From AWTP1-13 sp963840075 (GTDB lineage: Bacteria > Pseudomonadota > Alphaproteobacteria > Rhizobiales > Hyphomicrobiaceae): a DNA stretch of 64,000 nucleotides. How positions within the stretch are numbered: position 1 is the stretch's first letter; every line of letters starts with the position of its first letter. This document shows positions 52,825 to 61,617 of the stretch, in pieces. The stretch is taken from NCBI GenBank assembly GCA_963840075.1, contig CAWIXS010000048.1, positions 1-64,000 of the forward strand, given 5' to 3'. Under the pieces are notes generated by a model. The model was not told the origin of the DNA, made no database searches, and saw nothing but the letters and a program-made list of their open reading frames with translations. Made by a program: the position numbers and the translations under genes.

Positions 52825-53102
52825 GGCCCGCTGTCCGGGCCACCGGCCGTCCCTCGACACGCAGCACGCCGTGAGCGTCGTGCGGCCGGACATATGCGCC
52901 CCCTCGCCTCCAGGAGCAGCGAGCCCCCCAAGCCATGGGGGCCGGGCAGAAATTCAGCGAATAGCAGCTGCCTGGCCGGCACCGGCACGCAAGCGGCCTC
53001 GATTTGCCGATCGGCGGTTGAACGCTACAATGCTCGTTGTACTGTCCGCTGTCCCGTCGGCACGACCAGCCGATCGATCGTCTTTGCGCGCGAGTAGCCG
53101 GA

Positions 53103-53741
53103 ATGAAGCAACGGGAAGCCGAGGAGCCGGTCGTGTTCGTCGTCGATGACGATGTGTCCGTGTGCGATGCGATCGGGAGCCTGCTCCGCTCGGTGGGATT
53201 GAAGGTCGAGGCGTTCGGCTCCGCCCTCGATTTCCTCGCAAGAAAGCCCCCGAGCGCGCCGAGCTGCCTCGTGCTCGACGTGAGGCTGCCGGGGCTGGGC
53301 GGGCTCGATTTCCAGGCCGAGCTGGCCAAGGCCGACATTGGCATCCCGATCGTATTCATCACGGGACACGGCGATATTCCGATGTCGGTTCGCGCGATGA
53401 AGGCCGGAGCCATCGAGTTCCTGACCAAGCCGTTCCGCGATCAGGAGCTGCTCGACGCCGTTCAACTGGGACTGAAGCGCGACGGCGAGAGACGCGAGGG
53501 CGAGAGGGTCATGGCCGATCTGCGCGCCCGCTTCGCCTCGCTTACGCCGCGCGAGAAGGAGGTGCTCGCCCGCGTCACCACCGGGCTCATGAACAAGCAG
53601 ATCGCCGGAGACATGGGGGTCAGCGAGATCACGGTGAAGGTCCATCGCGGCAACGCGATGCGGAAGATGGGCGCCAGATCGCTGGCGGACTTGCTGAGAA
53701 TTGCGGAGGCGCTGCGCCGCGCCGGCCACGGGCTGCTCTAA
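53103..53741 (+). CDS. FixJ/NarL-family response regulator
   Basis: A 212-residue regulator. The receiver has VVFVVDDDVSVCDAIGSLLR, phospho-acceptor Asp59 in CLVLDVRLPGLGG, and FITGHGDIPMSVRAMKAGA then FLTKPF. The LuxR-type helix-turn-helix is LTPREKEVLARVTTGLMNKQ, IAGDMGVSEITVKVHRGNAM. The FITGHGD and EITVKVHR segments place it in the FixJ branch. It lies upstream of a stand-alone receiver and a large histidine kinase on the same strand, probably its signalling partners. Confidence 0.9.
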   Translation: MKQREAEEPVVFVVDDDVSVCDAIGSLLRSVGLKVEAFGSALDFLARKPPSAPSCLVLDVRLPGLGGLDFQAELAKADIGIPIVFITGHGDIPMSVRAMKAGAIEFLTKPFRDQELLDAVQLGLKRDGERREGERVMADLRARFASLTPREKEVLARVTTGLMNKQIAGDMGVSEITVKVHRGNAMRKMGARSLADLLRIAEALRRAGHGLL

Positions 53742-53797
53742 ACCTAAGTATAGGTCCGCCGATCCGCGGGGTGGCGCATACCTACGTGGATATAGGT
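53742..53797. promoter_or_regulatory. Two ACCTA...TAGGT palindromes between regulators
   Basis: ACCTAAGTATAGGT (53742-53755) and ACCTACGTGGATATAGGT (53780-53797) share five-base arms and are 24 bases apart, starting directly after the stop of the FixJ-like gene. The position and repetition suggest an operator pair for the next transcript. Confidence 0.55.
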
Positions 53798-53856
53798 GAC
53801 CGGCGCCGCGACGCAGTGCATTGGAGGCGGACACAGCCATTCGCACGAAAGCTCAC

Positions 53857-54225
53857 ATGATATCGATCGTCGACGATGACGAGTCGGTGCGCGAGGCAAC
53901 CAAGGGCCTCGTGAGGTCGCTCGGATACGCCGCAGCGACTTTCGCGTCGGGCGAGGAATTCCTGAGCTCCGGCCGCGTGCGCGACACCGCGTGCGTGATC
54001 GCGGACGTGCAGATGCCGGGACTGAGCGGAATCGATCTCCAGCAGCAGCTGGTCGCCCAGGGCCTGGCGCTGCCGGTCATCTTCATCACCGCCTTTCCGA
54101 ACGAGCGGACGAGGAAGCGTGCCATCGACGCCGGAGCGGTCGATTACCTGAGCAAGCCCTTCAGCGACGAGCAACTGGTGTCGTGCCTCGATATGGCGCT
54201 GAAGGACGATGCCTCGGACCGGTAA
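53857..54225 (+). CDS. Stand-alone receiver domain protein
   Basis: A 122-residue single receiver: MISIVDDDESVREATKGLVR, Asp50 in CVIADVQMPGLSG, IFITAFPNE and DYLSKPFSDEQLV. There is no output domain, so it would act as a phosphate sink or relay between a kinase and the FixJ-like regulator. A TTG at 53821 gives a longer form, but the receiver fold begins at 53857. It lies downstream of two palindromes and 240 bases upstream of the kinase gene. Confidence 0.85.
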   Translation: MISIVDDDESVREATKGLVRSLGYAAATFASGEEFLSSGRVRDTACVIADVQMPGLSGIDLQQQLVAQGLALPVIFITAFPNERTRKRAIDAGAVDYLSKPFSDEQLVSCLDMALKDDASDR

Positions 54226-54461
54226 CGGGCCGCTTCTCGCGCAAGCCGGATGCTCGGGCAAGGCAAGGCACACCCTTCCTTCCCCAAGGAACGACTTGCA
54301 AGCACGCTCGCAGAGCGCATACCCTCCCGGCTCGCATTATCCGACGCAGGCTCACTGCCATTCAGCGACAGGCCTTGCCAGCTTTGCTTCTCCCGGTCTC
54401 CTGAACCTCCACTGCGCGCCGGGTGCTCCGCAAACGGCGACCAGGCCACCCACGAGGGGAC

Positions 54462-57400
54462 ATGCCGACGATCATTGCGTGGATTGAGCAGACCGTCGCG
54501 GCGATCCCCCTTCCGGTGCTGGAGGTTTGGGGGCGATTCGCCTACCTCGTCGGCCTCGGCCTTGCGATCTGTGCGTTCGGCCGCTTCACCTTCCGCATCG
54601 GCAGCCGTTGGGGGTTCGGCCGGGAACGGCAGACCTGGAACGAGCGCGCGTTCCTCGCCATCCCGCTGACCTTCGTCCTGATCGTCCTCAGCGGCTACGC
54701 GGGGTCCTTCATCGTCCTGGTGCCGGGGGCCCAGACGTTCGAATCCGTGAAGGACCTGGTCGTCATCCTGTGCCTTGTCCTGTTCGGCTACCCCGCACTG
54801 ATCACGGTGCCGTTCGCCTACGGGCTGTCGGACCTCATCGAGGGCGTCCCTCCGGCGTATCTGCTGGGCTGGCTGCCGGGTTATTTCATAAATCCGGCGT
54901 GCTTCTGGGTCGCCTACCAGCTCATCGGCAGGGATCCCGACTTCCGCCGCGCCCGGACCTGGGGCCACTACCTTCTCGCTGTCGCCATCTTCATGGCGCT
55001 GGAGCCCGTCCTGTGGGGCTTCATCTGCTCGGACCAGTTCACGCCCGCGGTTTCCTACCGGACCGTGACGCCGGCCTTGTTCTTCACGACCGCCCTGTCC
55101 TGGCTTACCGCACCGCTGGCCATGCTCGCCGCGCTGCCGCTGGCGCGGCGCCTGAAGCTGTTCTGGGCCGAGATCCCGGGGCATGTCAGGCAGCGCGCGC
55201 TCGGCTCCGGAACGCAGATCTGGGAAGCGGGCGGGGACGCACCGTCGAGAACGGGGAGCCCCGACCCCCAGGGGCTGCCGATCCGGATGTTCCTGCTCGC
55301 GCCGTTCATCGTGCTCCTGCTCGCGATGGTCGCCATCACCGCCTACGTCGCGCTTCGGAGCGCGGAAGGCGATGCCACCAGATTGGCCGCGCGCCTCCAT
55401 CGGGAGACCGCCGCCAACATCCGCATGCGGCTGGACGATCACCTGGCGAGCCTGCCACAGACTGCTGCGTGGTCCGCAGGAGGCCTGAGCGACCTGATGA
55501 AGAGTCTGCCGATGGCGGCAGAAGGCCGGGCGTTCATCATCGATCGGGCCGGCACCATCGTCGCCTCGTCCGGTGCCGGCGCCGATGCGGTGGTGGTCCA
55601 GGCAATCGCGGCGCTGCGCCAGGGCACCGGCGGCCTCGCGGCGTTCGCGCTCGACCGGCAGTTTCATGTGGACTACGTCACGGAAAGGCCGCTCTCGCGA
55701 CAGCGGTGGCTGACCTACGCCAGCGTCTACCCGCTCGTGCGTCTCGGACGCCAGGACGACTGGATCCTCGTCACCGCGATACCGGAGGCGTTCTACCTGG
55801 CGGGCGTGCAAAGCGGGCACAGCCGCACAGCCATGGTGTTCGCGGTGGCACTGCTGGCGTCGCTCGGCCTGGCCGCCACGATGGCCGCGGCGGTGACCGC
55901 TCCGCTGCGCCGGCTTTCCCAGGCCATCGGGGCGTTCGAGCGAGGCGATCTCGCCGAGCGCGTTCCCGCCAGCCGCCTGGCGGAGCTGAGCGTCCTTTCG
56001 CGGTCGTTCAACGACATGGCCGACCGGCTGCAGGCGTCCTTCGACAGCGCGAAGACGGAGGGCGAGACGCGTGAGCTGCGCGAGCGCGAGCTGCGGAGCA
56101 GCGAGGCCCGGGTCCGGGCGAGCGAGCGGCTCCTGGAAGCCATCGCCGCCGGCGCGCCGTTGCCGAAGGTGCTCGAGATGGTCTGCCGATTCCTGGAGGA
56201 TCACACGCAGGGCCGGATGGCGTCCATCGAGCTCGCCGATGCGGAGGGACGCCGGCTGCGCCACGGTGCCGCGCCGAGCCTGCCGCGGTCCTATGTGGAG
56301 GCGACCGACGGCCTCGCCATCGACGAAGGCTCCGGCGTGTGCGGAACGGCGGCATTTCGTCGGACGGCCGTGCTGGTCTCCGACCTCGCCACGGATCCGC
56401 TCACCGCCGGCTTCCGCGAGTTGGCGGCAAGCCTGCACCTCGGTGCCTGCTGGTCGAACCCCATCCTCTCGTCCGACCTGAAGGTCCTCGGCACGTTTGC
56501 CGTCTATACGCGCGAGCCGGGCCTGCCGACCGCGCTGGATCACGAGCTGCTCCAGCACGCAACGCAGCTCGCGAGCATCGCCGTCGAGCGGCGCCAGGCA
56601 GAGGAGGTGCTGGAGGGTCACAGCCGCCTCCTCGACCTCAGCCACGACAGCATCTTCGTCCGGCGCGCGGACGACAATGTGATCACGTTCTGGAACCGCG
56701 GTGCAGAGGAGCTCTACGGATGGACGCGCCGGGAAGCCGTGGGGAGAAGCCCGCATGAGCTGCTGCAGACGGTGTTCCCGCAGCCTCTGAGCGACATAGA
56801 CCGGTGCGTCGCCGAGACCGGACGCTGGGAAGGCGAGCTCGTCCACACCACGCGTGCGGGGAGGCAGGTCATCGTCGCCAGCCGATGGTCCTCGCAGGCG
56901 GATGCGCAAGGGCGTCCGGGCAGGGTTTTCGAGACCAACAACGACATCACCGACCGGCGCCGTGTCGAGGACATGGCGCGCAAGGCGCGTGACGAGCTCG
57001 CTCACGCGGCGCGGCTGGCGACCATGGGCGAGCTGGCCGCGTCGATTGCCCACGAGGTCAATCAGCCGCTCGCCGGCGTGGTGACCAACGCCAGCGCCTG
57101 CCTGCGCTGGCTGGACAGGGAGGTGCCCGATCTCGACGAGGCGCGCGAGGCGGTGCAGCGCATCGTCCGCGACGGGAAGCGGGCCAGCGATGTGATCGCA
57201 CGGGTGCGCGCGATGGCGCGCAAGGCAGCGACCGAGCGCGAGCCGCTCGACATCAACGAGACCATCCGCAGCGTCGTGATGGTCATCGAGGGCGAGATGC
57301 GCAAGCAGCGCGTTGCGCTTACCGTCCATTACGCCGACGACCTGCCGCCGATCACCGGCGACCGTGTGCAGCTGCAGCAGGTTGTCCTGAACCTGACGTT

Positions 57401-57710
57401 GAACGCGATCGAGGCAATGTCGGCTGTCACCGACCGCCCGCGCGATCTGGCGATCGCCACGGCCAAGGATGGCGAGCAGGTGCGGGTGTCGGTCCACGAT
57501 CGTGGCTCCGGTGTGACATCCGCGGTCATGGCCCGCATGTTCGAGGCGTTCTACACCACGAAACCCAGCGGCCTCGGCATCGGGCTCTCGATCAGCCGCT
57601 CGATCGTCGAGGACCATGGCGGCCGCCTGTGGGCTACGGCCAACGAGGGGCCGGGAACGACCTTCTACTTCACCGTCTCCCGAGCCGGATCGGCGCAATA
57701 CGCGCGCTGA
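54462..57710 (+). CDS. Large membrane sensor histidine kinase (MASE/HAMP/GAF/PAS)
   Basis: A 1082-residue kinase. The N-terminal 250 residues hold about seven hydrophobic helices. Next are one further helix (MFLLAPFIVLLLAMVAITAY), an extracytoplasmic sensor region, another helix and HAMP (APLRRLSQAIGAFERGDLAE). A GAF domain follows (EGSGVCGTAAFRRTAVLVSD), then PAS (SHDSIFVRRADDNVITFWNR). Then comes HisKA with SIAHEVNQPLAGVVTNASAC (His864), and the ATPase domain with NLTLNAIEAMS and GLGIGLSISRSIVEDHGGRL. It shares the MGELAASIAHEVNQPLAG style of FixL-like kinases. The ATG at 54462 follows GAGGGG. It is likely the kinase for the two regulators just upstream. Confidence 0.92.
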   Translation: MPTIIAWIEQTVAAIPLPVLEVWGRFAYLVGLGLAICAFGRFTFRIGSRWGFGRERQTWNERAFLAIPLTFVLIVLSGYAGSFIVLVPGAQTFESVKDLVVILCLVLFGYPALITVPFAYGLSDLIEGVPPAYLLGWLPGYFINPACFWVAYQLIGRDPDFRRARTWGHYLLAVAIFMALEPVLWGFICSDQFTPAVSYRTVTPALFFTTALSWLTAPLAMLAALPLARRLKLFWAEIPGHVRQRALGSGTQIWEAGGDAPSRTGSPDPQGLPIRMFLLAPFIVLLLAMVAITAYVALRSAEGDATRLAARLHRETAANIRMRLDDHLASLPQTAAWSAGGLSDLMKSLPMAAEGRAFIIDRAGTIVASSGAGADAVVVQAIAALRQGTGGLAAFALDRQFHVDYVTERPLSRQRWLTYASVYPLVRLGRQDDWILVTAIPEAFYLAGVQSGHSRTAMVFAVALLASLGLAATMAAAVTAPLRRLSQAIGAFERGDLAERVPASRLAELSVLSRSFNDMADRLQASFDSAKTEGETRELRERELRSSEARVRASERLLEAIAAGAPLPKVLEMVCRFLEDHTQGRMASIELADAEGRRLRHGAAPSLPRSYVEATDGLAIDEGSGVCGTAAFRRTAVLVSDLATDPLTAGFRELAASLHLGACWSNPILSSDLKVLGTFAVYTREPGLPTALDHELLQHATQLASIAVERRQAEEVLEGHSRLLDLSHDSIFVRRADDNVITFWNRGAEELYGWTRREAVGRSPHELLQTVFPQPLSDIDRCVAETGRWEGELVHTTRAGRQVIVASRWSSQADAQGRPGRVFETNNDITDRRRVEDMARKARDELAHAARLATMGELAASIAHEVNQPLAGVVTNASACLRWLDREVPDLDEAREAVQRIVRDGKRASDVIARVRAMARKAATEREPLDINETIRSVVMVIEGEMRKQRVALTVHYADDLPPITGDRVQLQQVVLNLTLNAIEAMSAVTDRPRDLAIATAKDGEQVRVSVHDRGSGVTSAVMARMFEAFYTTKPSGLGIGLSISRSIVEDHGGRLWATANEGPGTTFYFTVSRAGSAQYAR

Positions 57711-58085
57711 AGCGCCGGGCGGCCTTGCCTCGCGCGAGCGGGAGGCAAGGAGCACGTCGCGGGGCCGGCGGCGCCGTCACCGCGCGCGCCCGAGCCGCGG
57801 CGTCCGCTCCGTCGAGCAGCCGCGCGAGCATGCGCTCCTCCATCCGCCCTAGCTCCGGTTGCTCGCCAGAGACAACGTCGACATCGCGCAGCTCAGACAA
57901 AAGGACAAAATATGGCCGCATAACAGATTGTAATAACGTAATAATCGAGGAATTCTGCGGATGCCCGCCCGCACCGGGGGCTGGCGCCGATCCTCAACAC
58001 CGGCTAGGAGGATCCTCTCCGCCAACTACGAGCCGGCTCGAGTGCAGGAGAGTCCCCGACCCTGGAGCAGAGAAAGTTTGCAGCA
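57711..58085. other. Intergenic region with AT-rich core
   Basis: About 375 bases. 57895-57960 is markedly AT-rich for this genome (AACAGATTGTAATAACGTAA) and is the likely promoter of the next two-component pair. The repeated TAATAACGTAATAA could be a regulator site. No gene is seen. Confidence 0.45.
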
Positions 58086-58778
58086 ATGAGCAAGCAGATG
58101 CCGGCGGTGCTCGTCATCGACGACGAGGAGCAGATCAGGCGCTTCCTTCGTGCCGGCTTCGAGCTCGAGAGCTTTGCGGTCCGCGACGCGGCCACTGCGG
58201 GTGAGGGCATCCGCGCCGCGACGCTCAAGCCCGCCGATCTCGTTGTCCTCGATCTGGGGCTGCCCGACATGGACGGATCCGTCGTCGTCGAGCGCCTGCG
58301 CTCCTGGTCGCAGGTCCCGATCATCGTGCTGTCGGTGCGCTCGGACGAGGACGAGAAGGTGCGCCTCCTCGAGCTCGGCGCCGACGACTATGTCGTCAAG
58401 CCGTTCGGCATGGCCGAGCTCCTCGCGCGTGCCCGCACCGCCCTGCGCCGGGTGGCGCGCGGCAGCGCCGGAGAGCCTGTCGTCCGGGCCGGTCATCTGA
58501 AGATCGACCTCGCTCAGCGTCGGGTGCTGCTGGGCGACCAGGAGGTGCGGCTGTCGCCCAAGGAATACCGGCTCCTGCAGGTGCTGGCGCAGCATGCGGG
58601 CAACGTCGTCACCCATCAGCACCTCCTGAAGGAGGTCTGGGGCAAGGCGCACGCCGAGGATGCGCACTATCTGCGCATCTTCGTGCGCAAGCTGCGCGGC
58701 AAGATCGAGCGCGATCCGGCGCGGCCGGCCATCCTCACGACCGAGCTCGGGGTCGGCTATCGCCTGTGCCAGGACTGA
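58086..58778 (+). CDS. kdpE: KdpE-like response regulator
   Basis: A 230-residue OmpR-family regulator. The receiver has VLVIDDEEQIRRFLRAGFEL and Asp56 in LVVLDLGLPDMDG, then PIIVLSVRSDEDEKVRLLEL and GADDYVVKPFGMAELLAR. The winged helix ends VWGKAHAEDAHYLRIFVRKL-RGKIERDP and GVGYRL. The VRSDEDEKVRLLELGADDYV pattern is typical of KdpE, which controls potassium uptake genes. The kinase gene follows after about 170 bases that include a GGCGCCC hairpin (58817-58837). No kdpFABC genes are present here. Confidence 0.8.
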   Translation: MSKQMPAVLVIDDEEQIRRFLRAGFELESFAVRDAATAGEGIRAATLKPADLVVLDLGLPDMDGSVVVERLRSWSQVPIIVLSVRSDEDEKVRLLELGADDYVVKPFGMAELLARARTALRRVARGSAGEPVVRAGHLKIDLAQRRVLLGDQEVRLSPKEYRLLQVLAQHAGNVVTHQHLLKEVWGKAHAEDAHYLRIFVRKLRGKIERDPARPAILTTELGVGYRLCQD

Positions 58779-58950
58779 CCGGATCGAGGGCCCTGTTCAT
58801 GCCCGTTTACGGCCCTGGCGCCCGCCCGAAGGGCGCCCGCCCCGGCCAACCGGCGTCCAGCCGCGCCCGCCGCGCGAGGCATGCGCCGCACCGCACCCGC
58901 GCGCCGCAAGATCGCCGAGACGGCCTGCCCGCCTCCGCAGGGCGCCCTTG

Positions 58951-60105
58951 ATGCGCACCCTCGCCCGTGAATATCGTCAGGGTCGCGCCGCCGGAGCGGC
59001 GCCAAAGCCCGTGGAGCATTCACCGATGCTCAGTTGCAAGGACCTCGTCTCGCGCGAGACGCTCGGCGTCATCGGCCTTTCGCTGATCCTGCTCGCCCTT
59101 CTCACGGTCGCGATGGCCGGCCTCCAGAGCTTCGCGCACGTCGGCACGGTCACCATCATCTACCTGATCGCGGTGCTGTTCGCGGCGATCCGCGGCGGGG
59201 TCTTCCCGGCCATCGTCACGGCGCTCGCCGCGATCGGCGCGGCGGCCTTCTTCTTCTATGCCCCGATCTACGATTTACGCGTCTACAGCCCCATTCACCT
59301 CATCGATCTCGTGCTTTTCATTGTCGTCGCGGTCGTGACCGGCAAGCTCGGCAGGGACGCGCGCCGGGCCCGGCTGCGCGAGCAGGCGGACGCCTTGCGC
59401 GAGGCGCTGATCGGCTCGGTGTCGCACGAGCTGCGCTCGCCGCTGTCCTCCATCATCGGCTCCGTCTCGATCCTGGCGCGCTCTCCCGAGGTGACGGCGA
59501 GCCCGCGCATCCTTCCGCTCGTGCAGGGCATGCAGGAGGAGGCCGATCGCCTCAACGATCACATCCAGAACCTGCTCGACTCCACGCGCATCAGCAGCGA
59601 GGGCATCAGGCTGCACAACGAATGGGTGGACCCGGGCGACATCGTGAATGCGGCCATCGACCACAGGCAAAGATTGCTCGTCGGGCATCAATTGAGCGTC
59701 GTGATCGAGGACGACCTGCCGCTCATCCGTGTCGACCCGGCGCTGATCGAGCGGGCGTTGGGGCATCTCATCGAGAATGCCGCCAAGTATTCGCCGCCCG
59801 GCTCGCGGATCGAGGTCAGGGCCGAGAAGCGCGATGGGACGGTTCGCATGGCCGTCAAGGACAACGGATTGGGCCTGTCGCGCGAGGAGCGGGAGAGAAT
59901 CTGGGAGCGCTTCTATCGCAGCCCCCGGCTGCGCGAGCGCATCGGCGGCTCCGGCCTCGGCCTTTGGATCGCCCACGCGCTGGTCACGGCCTGCCACGGC
60001 CATGCCGAGGCCTTCAGCGCGGGCATCGGGTGCGGCTCCACGCTGGCGCTGTGCCTGCCCGTTCCGCACGTGGCCACCCACCCCGCCCGCGTGTCCCTGG
60101 ATTGA
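58951..60105 (+). CDS. KdpD-like sensor kinase lacking the N-terminal sensor half
   Basis: About 384 residues. A DUF4118-type four-helix membrane region (GVIGLSLILLALLTVAMAGL, IIYLIAVLFAAIRGGVFPAI, ALAAIGAAAFFFYAPIYDL, IDLVLFIVVAVVTGKLG) is followed by HisKA with SVSHELRSPLSSIIGSVSIL (His159), the N box HLIENAAKYSPPGS, and G boxes DNGLGLSREE and GSGLGLWIAHALV. This corresponds to the C-terminal half of KdpD. The KdpD and UspA domains of full-length proteins (about 900 residues) are absent. The start may also be an ATG at 59026. It is paired with the KdpE-like regulator. Confidence 0.82.
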   Translation: MRTLAREYRQGRAAGAAPKPVEHSPMLSCKDLVSRETLGVIGLSLILLALLTVAMAGLQSFAHVGTVTIIYLIAVLFAAIRGGVFPAIVTALAAIGAAAFFFYAPIYDLRVYSPIHLIDLVLFIVVAVVTGKLGRDARRARLREQADALREALIGSVSHELRSPLSSIIGSVSILARSPEVTASPRILPLVQGMQEEADRLNDHIQNLLDSTRISSEGIRLHNEWVDPGDIVNAAIDHRQRLLVGHQLSVVIEDDLPLIRVDPALIERALGHLIENAAKYSPPGSRIEVRAEKRDGTVRMAVKDNGLGLSREERERIWERFYRSPRLRERIGGSGLGLWIAHALVTACHGHAEAFSAGIGCGSTLALCLPVPHVATHPARVSLD

Positions 60106-60196
60106 CGCTGGCTGCCCGCCGGGGCGGGGCTGGCGCAGGAGCGCCAGGGCGGCGGCCGGGAGGGCGGCGGGGAGAGGGAGCTCGCGCGTCGCAAGG

Positions 60197-61291
60197 CTAC
60201 GGGCGGGTGGCGCCGCCCTTGTCGGAGCTGGGCGGGGCCCTGGTCTTGGCGATCTCGGTCACCGGGTTTACCGGCGCCTCGAGGGCATTGTCCTTGACGC
60301 TGCCCTTGACGGCACTGCCCTTGTCGGGGGCGGCCTTCTGCGTCGCCCGCTTGACCGCCGCTCGCGCGCGCCGGCGCTTGCCGCGCGCCACCCGGCCCGT
60401 GCCACAGGCCCACGAGATCACGCTTGCCCGGATGCTGGCCGCCCCCTTGGCCTCGGCGTCGGCCGGCAGCGTCTCCAGCGTGTGGGTGCCGAACATGGCT
60501 TTCCAGGAGGCGGTCTGGAAGCCGTGCTCCAGGAGGTTGGCGGCCCGCGCGCTGCGCTCCTTGCCCGTGACCTCGCCCAGCACCACGGCGAACAGCCGCT
60601 GGCCGTCGCGCGTGGCGCTGGCAACGATATTGAACCCGCTGTCGCAGATGAAGCCGGTCTTCATGCCGTCGGCGCCGTCGTAGGTGCGCAAGAGCGGGTT
60701 GTGGTTGCGCATGCGCCGCTTGCCCATCTTCATCTCCGGCATCGCCCACATGTGCGCGTAGGCCGGATGCTCCTGCACCACGGCGATCGTCAGCCGAGCC
60801 AGGTCGCGCGCGGTCGTGACCTGCTCGGGCGCCGGCAGGCCGTTGGCGTTGACGAACCTGGTGCGCGTCATGCGCAGGCGCTGGGCGGTGGCGTTCATCT
60901 GGGCGACGAACGCCTCGTGCGTGCCGCCCACGGCCTCCGCCAGCATCACGGCGGCGTCGTTCGCGGACTTGACGATGAGGGCGGTGAGCGCGGTCCCAAC
61001 CGTGATCTGGGTGCCGACGGGAAGCCCGAGGCGGCTGGGCGGCTGGCTGTGCGCCAGCTCCGAGACGGTGATCTTGTCCTCGAGGTCGAGCTTGCCGTTC
61101 TTGATCGCCTCGAACACCAAGTAGGCAGTCATGATCTTGGCAAGCGAGGCAGGATACCACTGGGCGTCCGGGTCCTCGGCGTAGAGGACCCTGCCGCTGG
61201 TCGCATCGAAGAGAAGCGCCGGTCCGGCCGCGGCGGGCGAGAGTGTCACGGCTGCAGCAGCGACGACCGACACCAGCTTCCTTGTCAGCAT
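60197..61291 (-). CDS. D-alanyl-D-alanine carboxypeptidase (PBP5/DacA type)
   Basis: A 364-residue exported serine peptidase that trims the terminal D-Ala of peptidoglycan stems. Signal peptide: MLTRKLVSVVAAAAVTLSPA. The S11 motifs are all present: SxxK in PASLAKIM (Ser49, Lys52), SxN in VKSANDAAVM (Ser109, Asn111), and KTG in DGMKTGFICD (Lys211). After about residue 300 the usual C-terminal beta domain and membrane helix are replaced by a Lys/Arg/Ala-rich tail (GKRRRARAAVKRATQKAAPD), which may contact the envelope electrostatically. The ATG at 61291 is preceded by a TTG in frame. Confidence 0.88.
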   Translation of the reverse strand: MLTRKLVSVVAAAAVTLSPAAAGPALLFDATSGRVLYAEDPDAQWYPASLAKIMTAYLVFEAIKNGKLDLEDKITVSELAHSQPPSRLGLPVGTQITVGTALTALIVKSANDAAVMLAEAVGGTHEAFVAQMNATAQRLRMTRTRFVNANGLPAPEQVTTARDLARLTIAVVQEHPAYAHMWAMPEMKMGKRRMRNHNPLLRTYDGADGMKTGFICDSGFNIVASATRDGQRLFAVVLGEVTGKERSARAANLLEHGFQTASWKAMFGTHTLETLPADAEAKGAASIRASVISWACGTGRVARGKRRRARAAVKRATQKAAPDKGSAVKGSVKDNALEAPVNPVTEIAKTRAPPSSDKGGATRP

Positions 61292-61617
61292 CAACTCACC
61301 CTGATTTCCCAGTCACGCGCGCGACATGCACCCCCCATGCGGCTGTTATGCGGCGCTTTCGCCGCCACGCCAAGCCCCCGGCTGTTCCGGCTCCCGATTG
61401 CCCGCGGCCCGTGACATGGAAGGCGCGCGGCGCCGCAGAGCGCTCAGCGCCGCAGCGCGGGGCCGGCCGCTCGCTTCCCGCTCGCGTTCAACACCGGCGC
61501 TGGGGGCGAGGGCCCGACCCCCTCCCGGTCTGCGGCGACTGCGACGACGACGAGCTGCCGAAGGGCACCCTTGGCACCCTTCGGCAAACCGCTCGCCTGG
61601 GCGATCCCGGCGCGGCC
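61292..61617. other. Intergenic region upstream of the carboxypeptidase gene
   Basis: About 325 bases between the multicopper oxidase stop and the carboxypeptidase start. AAGGGCACCCTTGGCACCCTT (about 61560-61580) is a small repeated/palindromic stretch near the oxidase stop. No gene is seen. Confidence 0.35.

Noticed and set aside
54144..57755. A 1203-residue minus-strand open frame opposite the large histidine kinase
   Set aside because: Antisense shadow of a gene with clear HAMP, GAF, PAS, HisKA and ATPase motifs; no coherent domain in the shadow.
58817..58837. Intrinsic terminator between kdpE-like and kdpD-like genes
   Set aside because: GGCGCCC and GGGCGCC form a stem but no T tract follows, and the kinase gene continues on the same strand; termination here is unproven.
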